Shown: positions 8,560-17,332, counted from the first letter of the stretch. The stretch: DNA of 64,000 bases from Prevotella sp. oral taxon 376 (GCF_003043945.1 NZ_PYXG01000003.1:124001-188000), one strand, 5' to 3'. Translations and numbers: made by a program. The notes: generated by a model not told the origin, from the sequence alone.

Positions 8560-9480
8560 TTAATAGTTTGTTTCGGAATCGTTTACGATCGTAACTTCAA
8601 CGATTTCCAGCCTCTGGATTTGCTCTCTCTTAAACCATTTGTCGCCGTAGACAAGTATCCTTTTGCCGAAAAAACGGGCGAATTTAGGAAATGCCTGCTC
8701 GTCGGTTTTCCCATTGCAGATGTACTCGAAGTTGCCGAAATGGATGACCTCTCCTTTCTTGCAGTCTCGCAGGGTGGCCCTTAGGAAGCCGTAGAAAGGT
8801 TCTCCAAATTCATAATAGATGCTGTCTCCGACAAGGTCGAAATACTTGGGAGTTCGAATCCTGATAGCCCTTTCTTGACCTGCAGGGGCATCCCGTGGGA
8901 TCTTTCCGTACTCTGTATGCCCCCGGCCTTTCTTCGCGCCCTGCCAAAGGGCTATGTGAACGGAGGTGGCATTCCATGGCGCACTGTCTGTATAGCCGTC
9001 TTGTGCTTCGCTTCCGCAGAAGTCCAGGGTCCTGTTTGCGGGTCTGCACAGCCAACTCTCGTCGCTCAGATGGGCAAAGTTGCGTCCCTGACGGTCTTTC
9101 CCGCTATACACAACGGCCACCTGATGATGCTCTATGTGCGGATAGGACGGTGCATACCACAGGGCAATGGTATTTGAATCGCTCCTTAGGAGGTGAGAAA
9201 TGTCGAAAGTTCTGGTAATCGGGACATCTGAAGGGGCATGGCGATTGAGACTAATCAAGGTGTTTGAGACATTGCACTCATTGACATATACATCGAGACA
9301 GCCTGTCGAGGTTACCGTCAGCTGAGCCATTAGTGGCCGCTCCTTGCTGACAAAGGTTTTCCGGAACCATATCTGCGAGACAGAGTCCGGCATCGGATGG
9401 CTTATCCAGCGGGCACCGAATTCTTGAGCCTGCGTACCCACTGCCCATAATGCCAGCCATAAAAGAAGGGAATGTTTCAT
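8560..9480 (-). CDS. Secreted protein resembling the N-terminal module of GH78 rhamnosidases
   Basis: The protein has 306 residues and a signal peptide (about 1-18, ending in TQAQ). The mature start, ARWISHPMPDSVSQIWFRKT, and the later EFGEPFYGFLRATL with KKGEVIHFGN resemble the beta-sandwich N-terminal and carbohydrate-binding modules found before the catalytic barrel of alpha-L-rhamnosidases. The (alpha/alpha)6 catalytic domain, normally several hundred residues, is absent, and the stop is clean. It starts 9 bp after the GH95 gene, so both are one operon. It may bind rhamnose-containing glycans or be a truncated enzyme. Catalysis is not expected. Confidence 0.6.
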   Translation of the reverse strand: MKHSLLLWLALWAVGTQAQEFGARWISHPMPDSVSQIWFRKTFVSKERPLMAQLTVTSTGCLDVYVNECNVSNTLISLNRHAPSDVPITRTFDISHLLRSDSNTIALWYAPSYPHIEHHQVAVVYSGKDRQGRNFAHLSDESWLCRPANRTLDFCGSEAQDGYTDSAPWNATSVHIALWQGAKKGRGHTEYGKIPRDAPAGQERAIRIRTPKYFDLVGDSIYYEFGEPFYGFLRATLRDCKKGEVIHFGNFEYICNGKTDEQAFPKFARFFGKRILVYGDKWFKREQIQRLEIVEVTIVNDSETNY

Positions 9481-9489
9481 ATTTCCAGT

Positions 9490-11847
9490 CTATTCCAGAA
9501 TCACACTCTTGCCCCTTTCCAGATTGATTTTCTTTGTTTTTCCGTTGTATCTTACTGTTGTGGAGCCTCCGTTCCTGCTATAGAGGGTTGCCTTGATCAC
9601 CTTGCCTTGTCGCCATTCTATGTCTACAACGAAGCCCCCACGGGCGCAGATGCCTTTCACATGGCCTTCGCTCCATTGCTCCGGAAGGGCGGGGAGAAGC
9701 TCAATCTCATGAAGCGAGCTTTGCAGAAGCATCTCGCAGACACCTGCTGTACCACCGAAGTTGCCGTCTATCTGGAAAGGGGGATGGGCATCGAAGAGGT
9801 TGGGATAGGTGCCTCCCCCGTTGCCGTAGTTGGTCTCGTTCTTGTCTGCCGGTACATAGTTCAGTAGTTTCTGGTAGGTGTGGTAGGCTTGCCTGGCGTC
9901 ATGCAGCCGTGCCCAGAGGTTGATTCTCCACCCCGTGCTCCATCCTGTCGTGCGGTCGCCCTTTTGTATCAGGGTCTTTCGGGAGGCTTCTGCCAGTTCG
10001 GGGGTGCCGCTGACCGAAATCTGATGACCGGGATACAGCCCTATCAAATGCGACTGGTGGCGATGGTGGATGTCGGGATCTTCCCAGTCATAATACCACT
10101 CATTGAGGTCGCCTTCATGGCCGATTGTATAGGGATGCAACCGCTTCACCTTGCCAGAAAACTCACGGGTAAGCATATTGTCGATACTCAGAATGCTTGC
10201 GGATTGCAGCGTGTTGTTCAGCAGCTCGCGGATGATGGCGAGGTCGGCGGTACCCCCATAGCAGGTCTCGCCCCGATAGCCGTTCACCCTATAGGTGTTC
10301 TCGGGACTTGTGCTGGGGGCCGTAATCAGTTCTCCCGGCTGTTTTGGATTCTCGATAAGCCAGTCGGAAACAAACTCGGAGGCTCCCCGCATGAGGGGAT
10401 ATGCCGTGTTTCGGAGGAAGTTTTTGTCCATCGTGTAGGCGTAATGCTCCCACAGCGACTGCGTGAGCCATGCGAAACCGAGGTTCCAATTGGCCCACAT
10501 GGGACTGCCGACCTTGTCTCCTACGGGGTTTGTCATGGCCCAGATGTCGGAATTATGGCTTGAGCACCATCCTCGGTGGATGCCGTAATAGTTGCGGGCG
10601 GTGTGCCTGCCATTCTCCGCAAGGTTCTCCATGAGCGTGAAGAGGGGCATTGTGAGTTCTGAGAGATTGCATACTTCTGCGGGCCAATAGTTCTCCTCGA
10701 GGTTGATGTTCACGGTGTAATTACTTCTCCAAGGGGCTTTCTTCTGTGAGTTCCACAGTCCCTGCAGGTTGGCAGGAACACCTTTTGTGCGCGAACAACT
10801 GATGAGCAGGTAGCGGCCGAATTGTGCATAGAGCGTCTCAAGGTAATGGTTTCCCCCGCCGTTCTGCGTGTAGTTTTTCAGTTGGACATTCGTGGGGAGC
10901 TTGTTCTCATCATTGCTTACCTTGCCCAATCGGAGCTGAAAGCGATTGAAGAGGTTCTGGTAATCGGCAATATGACGCTGCCGTAATTGATCGTAAGGCT
11001 GTGCCTTGACGGCCTTAAGGTCATCTTCCACATTCGTGATGTAGGCCGCCCCTTCTTTGACGGGATGCTTGTCGAAGCCGTTGAAGCTGGTCTCATTGAC
11101 GAAGTACAGGGTTGTTTCGTCTGCCTTGTCTAAGGTGAGGGTGGAATCCATGGCCGTTATTTCTCCCCCTTTGTTTACAACTTTCAGGATGGAGCAGAAG
11201 TGTGTGGTCTCCCGCTCGTTGCCGACGGCATGTCCTGTCAGGGTGAGTCGGTTGCGGAAAGCTTTTATGCCGTGGTCAATTTGGGAGCTTAGTGTAATGG
11301 TGAGGTTGACTTGTCCGGGCTTGTCGGCCTTGATCCTGACGGCGAAAACCTTGTCGGGATTCGACACGAAGTACTCTCTCGTGTAGGTAACTCCATTGCG
11401 TGTATAGCGATCCTTGCAGAGGGCGCTGTCGATGTTCAACTCCCTGTAGTATCCGGTAGCCTTGCCTATGGAGTTATCGAGGATATGGAGGGTCGCCAGA
11501 GGCATGTAGTATGCCGAGTTAGGACCTTGCAGATGGCGTTGCAGGGAGTCGGCGAGCCGATAGTCTTCATTGAACAATGCCTTTCGGATTTCCGGCAGCC
11601 ATCGGTGTGCGTCCTTATCGAGATTTCTGTCAACAGGCTTCCCCGACCACAGCGTGATGTCGTTCAGGTAAATCAAGTTGTCGTCAGGATTCCCGTAGAC
11701 CAGCGCTCCGAGTTTTCCGTTTCCCAAGGGCAGCGATTCCTCGAAGAAGTTCGCCGGCCGGTCATACCATAGTTTGAGTTGAGGTTGCTGTGCAAAACCC
11801 GTCAATACGCAGCTGATCAGGGTTAAAGTAAGAAGGTTCCTTGTCAT
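9490..11847 (-). CDS. GH95 alpha-L-fucosidase (or alpha-L-galactosidase)
   Basis: The protein has 785 residues and a signal peptide ending near TGFAQQ. The N-terminal beta domain begins LKLWYDRPANFFEESLPLGN and continues with LGALVYGNPDD, as in GH95. The catalytic barrel holds TVNINLEENYWPAE (the paired asparagines), PSTSPENTY (the catalytic glutamate) and DGNFGGTAG (the catalytic aspartate). GH95 enzymes hydrolyse terminal alpha-1,2-fucose with inversion; some act on alpha-L-galactose. It is the first gene of an operon with the GH78-like protein and has a consensus promoter at 11870-11900. It probably acts in the periplasm on host or plant glycans. Confidence 0.93.
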   Translation of the reverse strand: MTRNLLTLTLISCVLTGFAQQPQLKLWYDRPANFFEESLPLGNGKLGALVYGNPDDNLIYLNDITLWSGKPVDRNLDKDAHRWLPEIRKALFNEDYRLADSLQRHLQGPNSAYYMPLATLHILDNSIGKATGYYRELNIDSALCKDRYTRNGVTYTREYFVSNPDKVFAVRIKADKPGQVNLTITLSSQIDHGIKAFRNRLTLTGHAVGNERETTHFCSILKVVNKGGEITAMDSTLTLDKADETTLYFVNETSFNGFDKHPVKEGAAYITNVEDDLKAVKAQPYDQLRQRHIADYQNLFNRFQLRLGKVSNDENKLPTNVQLKNYTQNGGGNHYLETLYAQFGRYLLISCSRTKGVPANLQGLWNSQKKAPWRSNYTVNINLEENYWPAEVCNLSELTMPLFTLMENLAENGRHTARNYYGIHRGWCSSHNSDIWAMTNPVGDKVGSPMWANWNLGFAWLTQSLWEHYAYTMDKNFLRNTAYPLMRGASEFVSDWLIENPKQPGELITAPSTSPENTYRVNGYRGETCYGGTADLAIIRELLNNTLQSASILSIDNMLTREFSGKVKRLHPYTIGHEGDLNEWYYDWEDPDIHHRHQSHLIGLYPGHQISVSGTPELAEASRKTLIQKGDRTTGWSTGWRINLWARLHDARQAYHTYQKLLNYVPADKNETNYGNGGGTYPNLFDAHPPFQIDGNFGGTAGVCEMLLQSSLHEIELLPALPEQWSEGHVKGICARGGFVVDIEWRQGKVIKATLYSRNGGSTTVRYNGKTKKINLERGKSVILE

Positions 11848-11869
11848 CTTTAATGATTGTCTTTATTCG

Positions 11870-11900
11870 CAAAGATACGATAAAACTTCCGTTTTTCAAA
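11870..11900 (-). promoter_or_regulatory. Predicted promoter of the GH95 operon
   Basis: On the minus strand TTTG at 11900-11897, a 19-bp spacer and TATCTTTG at 11877-11870 match the Bacteroidota consensus exactly. The GH95 start codon is 22 bp downstream. Confidence 0.75.
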
Positions 11901-11973
11901 GTAATTAAAACAAAAAAGACGATGAGTATTTCATCGCCTTTTGTCAAAGTGCTTATAATATAAGTGTTGCTTT

Positions 11974-12372
11974 TTAACCAGCAATATTTTCCCAGCCTTC
12001 CGGTCCTAAAGAGTTGAGGAGTACTATGATAATCATGGATAGTATCAATATCACATCATTTTTGTTTCTGAAATAAGTGGCAGCCAAGGCTACTGCGACA
12101 CTCGAAAGCAATGGCGTGAAAAGCATAAATCTCATCGGGCGGAAATCTATAAACATCAGGCTAATTGCTGGCAACATTCTTCCTAAGATTATACAGCATG
12201 CAATAGGGATGCTGTGTTTGCCGTCATCGTATGCGTTTAGTAATAGATAAGCTAATACAAAATAGCAGACTGAACCGGTCCAGCTCGCGGTCTTCTTGTC
12301 ATTGAGCGACCAATAGGCAAGAAAGTACAGTAGCAAGGACGCTAAGAAGCAGATTAAATACTTTATCTTCAT
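11974..12372 (-). CDS. Small integral membrane protein, paralogue of the upstream neighbour
   Basis: The protein has 132 residues and about four hydrophobic segments. No known family is recognised. It is clearly related to the preceding gene product: both share GR in the second segment, FDF or IDF in the middle, a YF/YY-K/R pair, and a C-terminal VLN-L-P-W pattern. It is the last gene of a four-gene minus-strand operon containing a fulvocin-C-like protein, 25 bp after its paralogue. By position it could serve in immunity or export of that product, but nothing in the sequence proves this. Confidence 0.7.
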   Translation of the reverse strand: MKIKYLICFLASLLLYFLAYWSLNDKKTASWTGSVCYFVLAYLLLNAYDDGKHSIPIACCIILGRMLPAISLMFIDFRPMRFMLFTPLLSSVAVALAATYFRNKNDVILILSMIIIVLLNSLGPEGWENIAG

Positions 12373-12397
12373 ATGTTTTATTTCAATATCGCTTATC

Positions 12398-12823
12398 TTA
12401 ACTGTAGCTTACATGTAGTACAGACTCTACAAACTTCAGCCAAATAGGGGGAATTAAAGTGTTGAGAACTACAGCTATTATTGTTATAACTATTAATACA
12501 TACGCGGTACGGAACTTGTAATAGATTCCTGCTGCGATGATAGCTGTTATCTCAACTATTGTGATATAGAATGATGGCAGGCAGTCCATAAAATCGAAAA
12601 TCCTCATGGGAAGTTCCAGGATTAAGCGTCCTGCCAAGATCCACAATATGATATTCGTAATCTTTTGCGTGCTGCCATATTTATCCAATAGTACCAGACT
12701 GACACAAAAGAAGATGAAGCTTTTTCCCCATTCATGGCCTGTATCCGGAATGGCCAGTATCCAGAACGAAGTCAGTTGAGCGACTAAGGCGATGAAGAAT
12801 ATCTTCCAAAGAGTCTTGTTCAT
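12398..12823 (-). CDS. Small integral membrane protein, paralogue of the downstream neighbour
   Basis: The protein has 141 residues and about four membrane segments, starting with a hydrophobic helix after a short basic N terminus (MNKTLWK). It aligns over its second half with the following gene product (GRLILELPMRIFDF against GRMLPAISLMFIDF). No named family is recognised. It starts 24 bp after the fulvocin-like gene. The tandem pair probably arose by duplication. Confidence 0.7.
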   Translation of the reverse strand: MNKTLWKIFFIALVAQLTSFWILAIPDTGHEWGKSFIFFCVSLVLLDKYGSTQKITNIILWILAGRLILELPMRIFDFMDCLPSFYITIVEITAIIAAGIYYKFRTAYVLIVITIIAVVLNTLIPPIWLKFVESVLHVSYS

Positions 12824-12847
12824 GTTCTTTTTCTCGTATAATGTTGT

Positions 12848-13615
12848 TTATGGAGTACTGCATAGACCGTTGCAGTCGTACCCGTCCATCCATCCACAAC
12901 CGTTCTTGACAATTTTGCAATTGATCCAGTGGCTATCGCAAGTGTTTGTACCACATCCGTCAAAGAAAACTTGATCGGTGCAGTGGCATTTAAGATCTTT
13001 ATCTGGATTATAGATATCAGTAGTATCAGGTGGAAAATCAATGTCCGTTGTGTCCACTTCAAGTCCAGGATCCTCTATGGAAGCTTTGCTTATCGGTTTC
13101 AGGATAAGACCTGTTTTTGTAATCTCCAGTGTACCTTTAGTGTCGAGCACCCTGTCTGGTGTCTGGAAGAGAGCTATAGCCACGCGTTTGTCCCAGTTCA
13201 GTTTCTCCTCTGCCTCTATGGTCCATTTGGTGAAGAATAGATCTAATTCGTTGAGTTCTTCATCAGTGGATTTCCCGCTACTCCAGATAAAGAGGCGTGC
13301 CTCAACCCATTTTATGGCTTTGTTTATATGCTCAAGTTCGGCTTTTGTCCATGGAAGTTTCTTGACTTCGACAAATTTCCCCTTCCACAATTCGTGTTTC
13401 TGCTCAGGATTAAAGGCTCTGTAGGCAGGTATTTTATAGTCTTCTCTTAGTTTAAGCCATTGGCTTCTATCCATTTGCCTAATAGTTGGGAGGTTGTCAA
13501 CAATGCCCCTGTTAATGGTCGGATCACAACAATACACTCTGCCGTTAATGTCTTGGCATGTAAGGTTTGTTAAGCAACAAAATAATGTTGCGGCAAGGAT
13601 CAGTAATTTTTTCAT
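12848..13615 (-). CDS. Fulvocin C-related cysteine-rich secreted protein (putative bacteriocin-like)
   Basis: The protein has 255 residues with an N-terminal signal sequence (about 1-20). The middle part (about 30-190) is charged and helical, with no known domain. After a short linker rich in Asp, Thr and Pro, the last 47 residues hold eight cysteines with spacing CxC-x8-C-x4-C-x6-C-x6-C-x7-C-x3-C, ending GYDCNGLCSTP. Eight C-terminal cysteines with a GCG element recall fulvocin C, a small disulfide-rich peptide bacteriocin of myxobacteria, and Bacteroidota families named after it. The tail may be released as an active peptide, but no cleavage site is certain. It lies between a DUF1573 lipoprotein and two membrane proteins in one operon. 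Confidence 0.65.
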   Translation of the reverse strand: MKKLLILAATLFCCLTNLTCQDINGRVYCCDPTINRGIVDNLPTIRQMDRSQWLKLREDYKIPAYRAFNPEQKHELWKGKFVEVKKLPWTKAELEHINKAIKWVEARLFIWSSGKSTDEELNELDLFFTKWTIEAEEKLNWDKRVAIALFQTPDRVLDTKGTLEITKTGLILKPISKASIEDPGLEVDTTDIDFPPDTTDIYNPDKDLKCHCTDQVFFDGCGTNTCDSHWINCKIVKNGCGWMDGYDCNGLCSTP

Positions 13616-13644
13616 GACGGTTGTTATTTTGCAGGTTATTGTTT

Positions 13645-14085
13645 TTAGTTGTTTACTTTGATTGATCCTGTAATTTCTCTTTTTATTCTTACTGTCTTGG
13701 ATGCGCTTTCTGCATTTGGATAGATGATTGCCGATTGGTTTAGGCAGCCAAATTGATTCTTCGGATTTATGTTTATCACAAGCTTTGCGGTTTCGTTTGG
13801 CTTAATGGTTTTAGAAGAAATGTTATATGAAAGGCATCCGCATGACAATACTACTTCTTGTATTGCTATGAGTTTCTGACCTGTATTCTTTAAATCAAAG
13901 GAAGTACTGATGAGTTTCGTTACATTCTTGCTGACGGTTCCAAATGATTTTATGGAGTCTTCAATTACTAAAATGCCTTGGCCTGCTGTAGCATCCATGG
14001 ATATCCAGGTACTCTTCTTCATGCATGACTGGAGGCAGACAAAAAGGAGTGAGAGTTGAAGGCAATAGATAACAGCTTGTTTCAT
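13645..14085 (-). CDS. DUF1573 domain lipoprotein
   Basis: The protein has 146 residues with a lipoprotein signal: CLQSC places the lipidated cysteine at about residue 21. The rest matches the DUF1573 beta-sandwich: SIKSFGTVSKNV, then FDLKNTGQKLIAIQEVVLSC, then a repeated GC and the final KREITGSIKV. The family is common in Bacteroidota; its function is unknown and it resembles periplasmic Ig-like folds. It is the first gene of the operon with the fulvocin-like gene 29 bp downstream, and a promoter-like sequence lies at 14108-14139. Confidence 0.85.
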   Translation of the reverse strand: MKQAVIYCLQLSLLFVCLQSCMKKSTWISMDATAGQGILVIEDSIKSFGTVSKNVTKLISTSFDLKNTGQKLIAIQEVVLSCGCLSYNISSKTIKPNETAKLVININPKNQFGCLNQSAIIYPNAESASKTVRIKREITGSIKVNN

Positions 14086-14107
14086 CTTCTTTGAAATTTT
14101 CCTGCCG

Positions 14108-14139
14108 TAAAGTTAGAAGGTTAGATTGAGAAATCCAAA
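14108..14139 (-). promoter_or_regulatory. Possible promoter of the fulvocin-like operon
   Basis: On the minus strand TTTG at 14139-14136, a 20-bp spacer and TAACTTTA at 14115-14108 resemble the Bacteroidota consensus with one mismatch in the last base of the -7 box. Confidence 0.4.
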
Positions 14140-14244
14140 TGGATGCCAACTTTTTTTCTTGAAGCGTCGCACCATGGAATAGAAAGGTAACAGTCTGGCG
14201 AATAAAGGATTATGGAATCATTTGTTGCGACGCACCATAAGGAA

Positions 14245-15303
14245 TTATTTTCTTAGGTTCCGCTTGATGCGCAAGCGATAATTGCGGATGGTGCTGGGCT
14301 GGACGAAGAGGATGCGCTGTATCTCGTTGTCGTTGAATCCAAGCTGGCGAAGGAGGATGAATGTGGTGTGGCGCAGGGAGAGTGAAGAGTAGGATGAGAT
14401 GAGCCGGTTGTAGTCGTCGGGATGGGAGAAGGCGTAATAGTCCACGAAGCTCTGCTCGTCTTCTATCGAGATGTTTTTCATTTGTCCGCCGGTCATGACG
14501 CTTTCGTAGATGTGTTTTCCCCGCCCCAGCTCGTCGTACTTGCCCTGAAGGGTGCGTACGGCCTGTTTCCGCAACAGTTCTTTCTCTTGTTCACTATTCC
14601 GTATGCTTTCGTTGAGCTGCGTGATGGTGGCGGTTTGCTGCTCCACCTCGTTTTTCTTGGCATTATAGAGCTGCCTGCGCCTGTCGTAGATGCAGAGTGC
14701 GGCAATGCAGACGGTAAGGAGCGCGATGAGCCATGGCAGGTGTGGTATTGACGGTTGAGAACTTGCAGTATCGATGCCTCTTGCATGGTATAGCCGGAAG
14801 GGATTCTCTGTACGCAACAGGCTGCCGATGACGGTCTTTCGCAGGCTGTCGGTTCTGGCAGCAATGGCCTGTGCCTGGCTGCCTTCAAGGCTGCCCTCAA
14901 TTTCAGATAAAGTCCGGATTTGAAGCAGGATTTGCCGTGCACTGTCGGCTTTCAGGATGTCCCGACGGGTCTGCAGGGTGTCCGTCAGGTGTGTCCGGAG
15001 ATCTGTGGGCCGATAGTAGTAGGCCTTTACATCCTTTGCGTAGGATAGCTGCAGCAGCCTCAGGGCTTCCTTGTCTCGACGGTCTTGGAGGGCTTTTGCC
15101 GCCTTGTAAAAGTATGCCGCCGATATGCAGTGTGGCTTGTGCGTAACCAGCAGACTGTCCCGGCGCAATGCGGTCTCGGGTATCTGCGCATAGTGCGCTA
15201 TGGCGGAGTCGGTCTGCTGGTCAATCAGCCGTTCGCTTTTTATCAGCGCTCGGCCGTACGGGCTCCGCGAGAAACAGGAAGCGAAGAGGCACATAGACAG
15301 CAT
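14245..15303 (-). CDS. Membrane-anchored transcriptional regulator with C-terminal HTH
   Basis: The protein has 352 residues from this start. It opens with a short lipoprotein-like signal (MLSMCLFASC), followed by a helical, TPR-like periplasmic region with repeated DSA and EALRLLQLSYAKD motifs. A transmembrane helix lies at about 190-206 (PWLIALLTVCIAALCIY), then a coiled coil (about 210-250), then a LuxR-like helix-turn-helix at the end (LGFNDNEIQRILFVQPSTIR). This architecture is a Bacteroidota one-component membrane sensor. The frame stays open upstream, and an alternative ATG at 15378 would give a more basic signal region but overlap gyrB. The operon at 11974-14085 begins 159 bp downstream on the same strand, so it is a candidate target. 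Confidence 0.75.
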   Translation of the reverse strand: MLSMCLFASCFSRSPYGRALIKSERLIDQQTDSAIAHYAQIPETALRRDSLLVTHKPHCISAAYFYKAAKALQDRRDKEALRLLQLSYAKDVKAYYYRPTDLRTHLTDTLQTRRDILKADSARQILLQIRTLSEIEGSLEGSQAQAIAARTDSLRKTVIGSLLRTENPFRLYHARGIDTASSQPSIPHLPWLIALLTVCIAALCIYDRRRQLYNAKKNEVEQQTATITQLNESIRNSEQEKELLRKQAVRTLQGKYDELGRGKHIYESVMTGGQMKNISIEDEQSFVDYYAFSHPDDYNRLISSYSSLSLRHTTFILLRQLGFNDNEIQRILFVQPSTIRNYRLRIKRNLRK

Positions 15304-15310
15304 AGATACA

Positions 15311-15345
15311 ACAAAGGCATATCCAATCTGCGGATATGCCTTTGT
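15311..15345. terminator. Perfect inverted repeat after gyrB
   Basis: Arms of 14 bp (15311-15324 and 15332-15345) with a 7-nt loop form a strong hairpin 13 bp past the gyrB stop. A short T run follows on the minus strand. It ends only 7 bp before the chosen start of the regulator gene, so it also sits in that gene's leader. Confidence 0.7.
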
Positions 15346-15358
15346 CGCATGGTGCCTT

Positions 15359-17332
15359 CTATGCGTCGATATTGGCATAAGTGGCGTTGTCTTCGATGAA
15401 CTTCCGTCGCGGTTCCACATCGTCGCCCATGAGCATGGAGAATATTTCGTCGGCCTCGGCGGCGTTCTCGATGGTTACCTGCTTCAGCAGTCGGGTCTTC
15501 GGATCCATGGTGGTTTCCCAGAGTTGCTCGGGGTTCATCTCTCCCAGACCTTTGTAGCGCTGGGTGTGCAGACCCTTGTCGTCGCTGTTGCCTTCCACAT
15601 ACTTGTCGATGAAAGCCTGTCGCTGTTGCTCGGTGTAGCAGTATTCGCTCGCTTTCTTGTATGTGCACTTGTAGAGCGGAGGCGTGGCGATATAGAGATG
15701 CCCTTCCTCGATTACCTTCGGCATGAACCGATAGAAGAGGGTCATGATCAAGGTGTCGATGTGCGAGCCGTCGACATCGGCATCGGTCATGATGATGATC
15801 TTGTCGTAGCGCAGCTTGTCGATGTTGGCCTCGCGGTCGTCCTCGCCTTCTACTCCGAAGCGCACTCCGATGCTTTGGATGATGTTCATGACCGACTCGG
15901 CCTCGAACACTCGGTGCCACTGCACTTTCTCCACATTCAGAATCTTGCCGCGCAGAGGGAGGATAGCCTGTGTGTATCGGTCGCGGCCCTGCTTGGCCGA
16001 GCCGCCCGCGGAATCACCCTCGACGAGGAATATCTCGCAGTCCTTGGGGTCTTTGTTGGAGCAGTCGGCCAGCTTACCGGGCAGGCCGCCGCCACTCATG
16101 ACGCTCTTGCGCTGTACGCTCTCACGCGCCTTGCGCGCCGCGATGCGGGCCGTGGCGGCAAGCACCACCTTCTCGCAAATCTGCTTGGCTTCCTGCGGGT
16201 GCTCCTCAAGGTAATAAGTGAGCGCCTCGCCCACGGCCTGCTGTACGGCACCGGCCACCTCGCTGTTGCCGAGCTTGGTCTTGGTCTGACCCTCAAACTG
16301 CGGTTCCGCCACCTTGATGGATATCACCGCGGTGAGCCCTTCACGGAAGTCCTCGCCCGCAATCTCTATCTTCGCCTTCTCGATTTGCTTCGAAATGATG
16401 GGATCGTTGTCGGCATAAGCTTTCAAAACACGCGTGAGGGCGGCGCGGAACCCGGTCAGGTGGGTGCCTCCTTCTATGGTGTTGATATTGTTCACATAAG
16501 AGTGGATATTCTCGCTGTAGTCTGTGTTGTACATGATAGCTACCTCGATGGGGATGCCCTGCTTCTCGGTCTTGAGGTAGATGACATCGTCGAAGAGGTG
16601 CGTGCGATGGCGGTCGACATAGCGCACGAACTCTTTCAGTCCGTCCTTGGCATGAAACACTTCCTGGCGCGTCTTGCCCGTCTCCGGGTCGGGACGCAGG
16701 TCGGTCAGGGTGATCCTGATTCCCGCGTTCAGGAATGCCAGCTCGCGCATGCGGCGGGCGACGATGTCCCACTGGAATGTGGTAACCGTGAAGACGCCGC
16801 TGTCGGGCCAGAACTGCTGGCGCGTGCCGCGCTTTTCGGTCTCGCCGATCATCTTGACGGGATAGAGGGGCTTTCCCTTCTCGTATTCCTGCTGATAGAT
16901 CTTGCCGTCGCGATAGACCTGTGAGGTCATGTGGGATGACAGGGCGTTCACGCAACTGACGCCCACACCGTGCAAGCCGCCGCTGACTTTGTAGGATCCC
17001 TTGTCAAACTTACCCCCCGCATGGAGAACAGTCATGACGACTTCGAGGGCTGATTTATGTAGTTTCTTATGCTCGTCTACTGGAATTCCACGGCCGTTGT
17101 CCTCTACGATTACGCTTCCGTCCTCGCAGAGAGTAACCTCTATGTCGGAGCAGTAACCGGCCATTGCCTCGTCGATAGAGTTGTCCACGGTCTCATTGAT
17201 CAGATGGTGGAGACCCTTTTCACTGATGTCGCCGATGTACATGGCAGGGCGCTTGCGCACTGCTTCCAGTCCTTCGAGGACTTGAATGTTACTGGCTGAA
17301 TAGTTGCTTTCGATGTTCTGATTTTCTGCCAT
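15359..17332 (-). CDS. gyrB: DNA gyrase subunit B
   Basis: This is the ATPase subunit of DNA gyrase, which introduces negative supercoils. It has 657 residues, typical for Bacteroidota. The GHKL ATPase motifs are present (NETVDNSIDEAMAGY, EDNGRGIP and GGLHGVGVSCVNALS). The TOPRIM domain has EGDSAGGSAKQGRDR and PLRGKILNVEKV, with acidic residues in TDADVDGSHI. The C-terminal YKGLGEMNPEQLWETTMDP favours GyrB over ParE. A TATCTTTG box on the minus strand at 17365-17358, 26 bp before the start, suggests a promoter. A hairpin at 15311-15345 ends it. Confidence 0.96.
   Translation of the reverse strand: MAENQNIESNYSASNIQVLEGLEAVRKRPAMYIGDISEKGLHHLINETVDNSIDEAMAGYCSDIEVTLCEDGSVIVEDNGRGIPVDEHKKLHKSALEVVMTVLHAGGKFDKGSYKVSGGLHGVGVSCVNALSSHMTSQVYRDGKIYQQEYEKGKPLYPVKMIGETEKRGTRQQFWPDSGVFTVTTFQWDIVARRMRELAFLNAGIRITLTDLRPDPETGKTRQEVFHAKDGLKEFVRYVDRHRTHLFDDVIYLKTEKQGIPIEVAIMYNTDYSENIHSYVNNINTIEGGTHLTGFRAALTRVLKAYADNDPIISKQIEKAKIEIAGEDFREGLTAVISIKVAEPQFEGQTKTKLGNSEVAGAVQQAVGEALTYYLEEHPQEAKQICEKVVLAATARIAARKARESVQRKSVMSGGGLPGKLADCSNKDPKDCEIFLVEGDSAGGSAKQGRDRYTQAILPLRGKILNVEKVQWHRVFEAESVMNIIQSIGVRFGVEGEDDREANIDKLRYDKIIIMTDADVDGSHIDTLIMTLFYRFMPKVIEEGHLYIATPPLYKCTYKKASEYCYTEQQRQAFIDKYVEGNSDDKGLHTQRYKGLGEMNPEQLWETTMDPKTRLLKQVTIENAAEADEIFSMLMGDDVEPRRKFIEDNATYANIDA

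Noticed and set aside
15200..16924. Plus-strand open frame of 574 codons opposite gyrB
   Set aside because: It lies entirely over gyrB and its regulator neighbour, with low-complexity Leu/Val-rich translation typical of antisense shadows.
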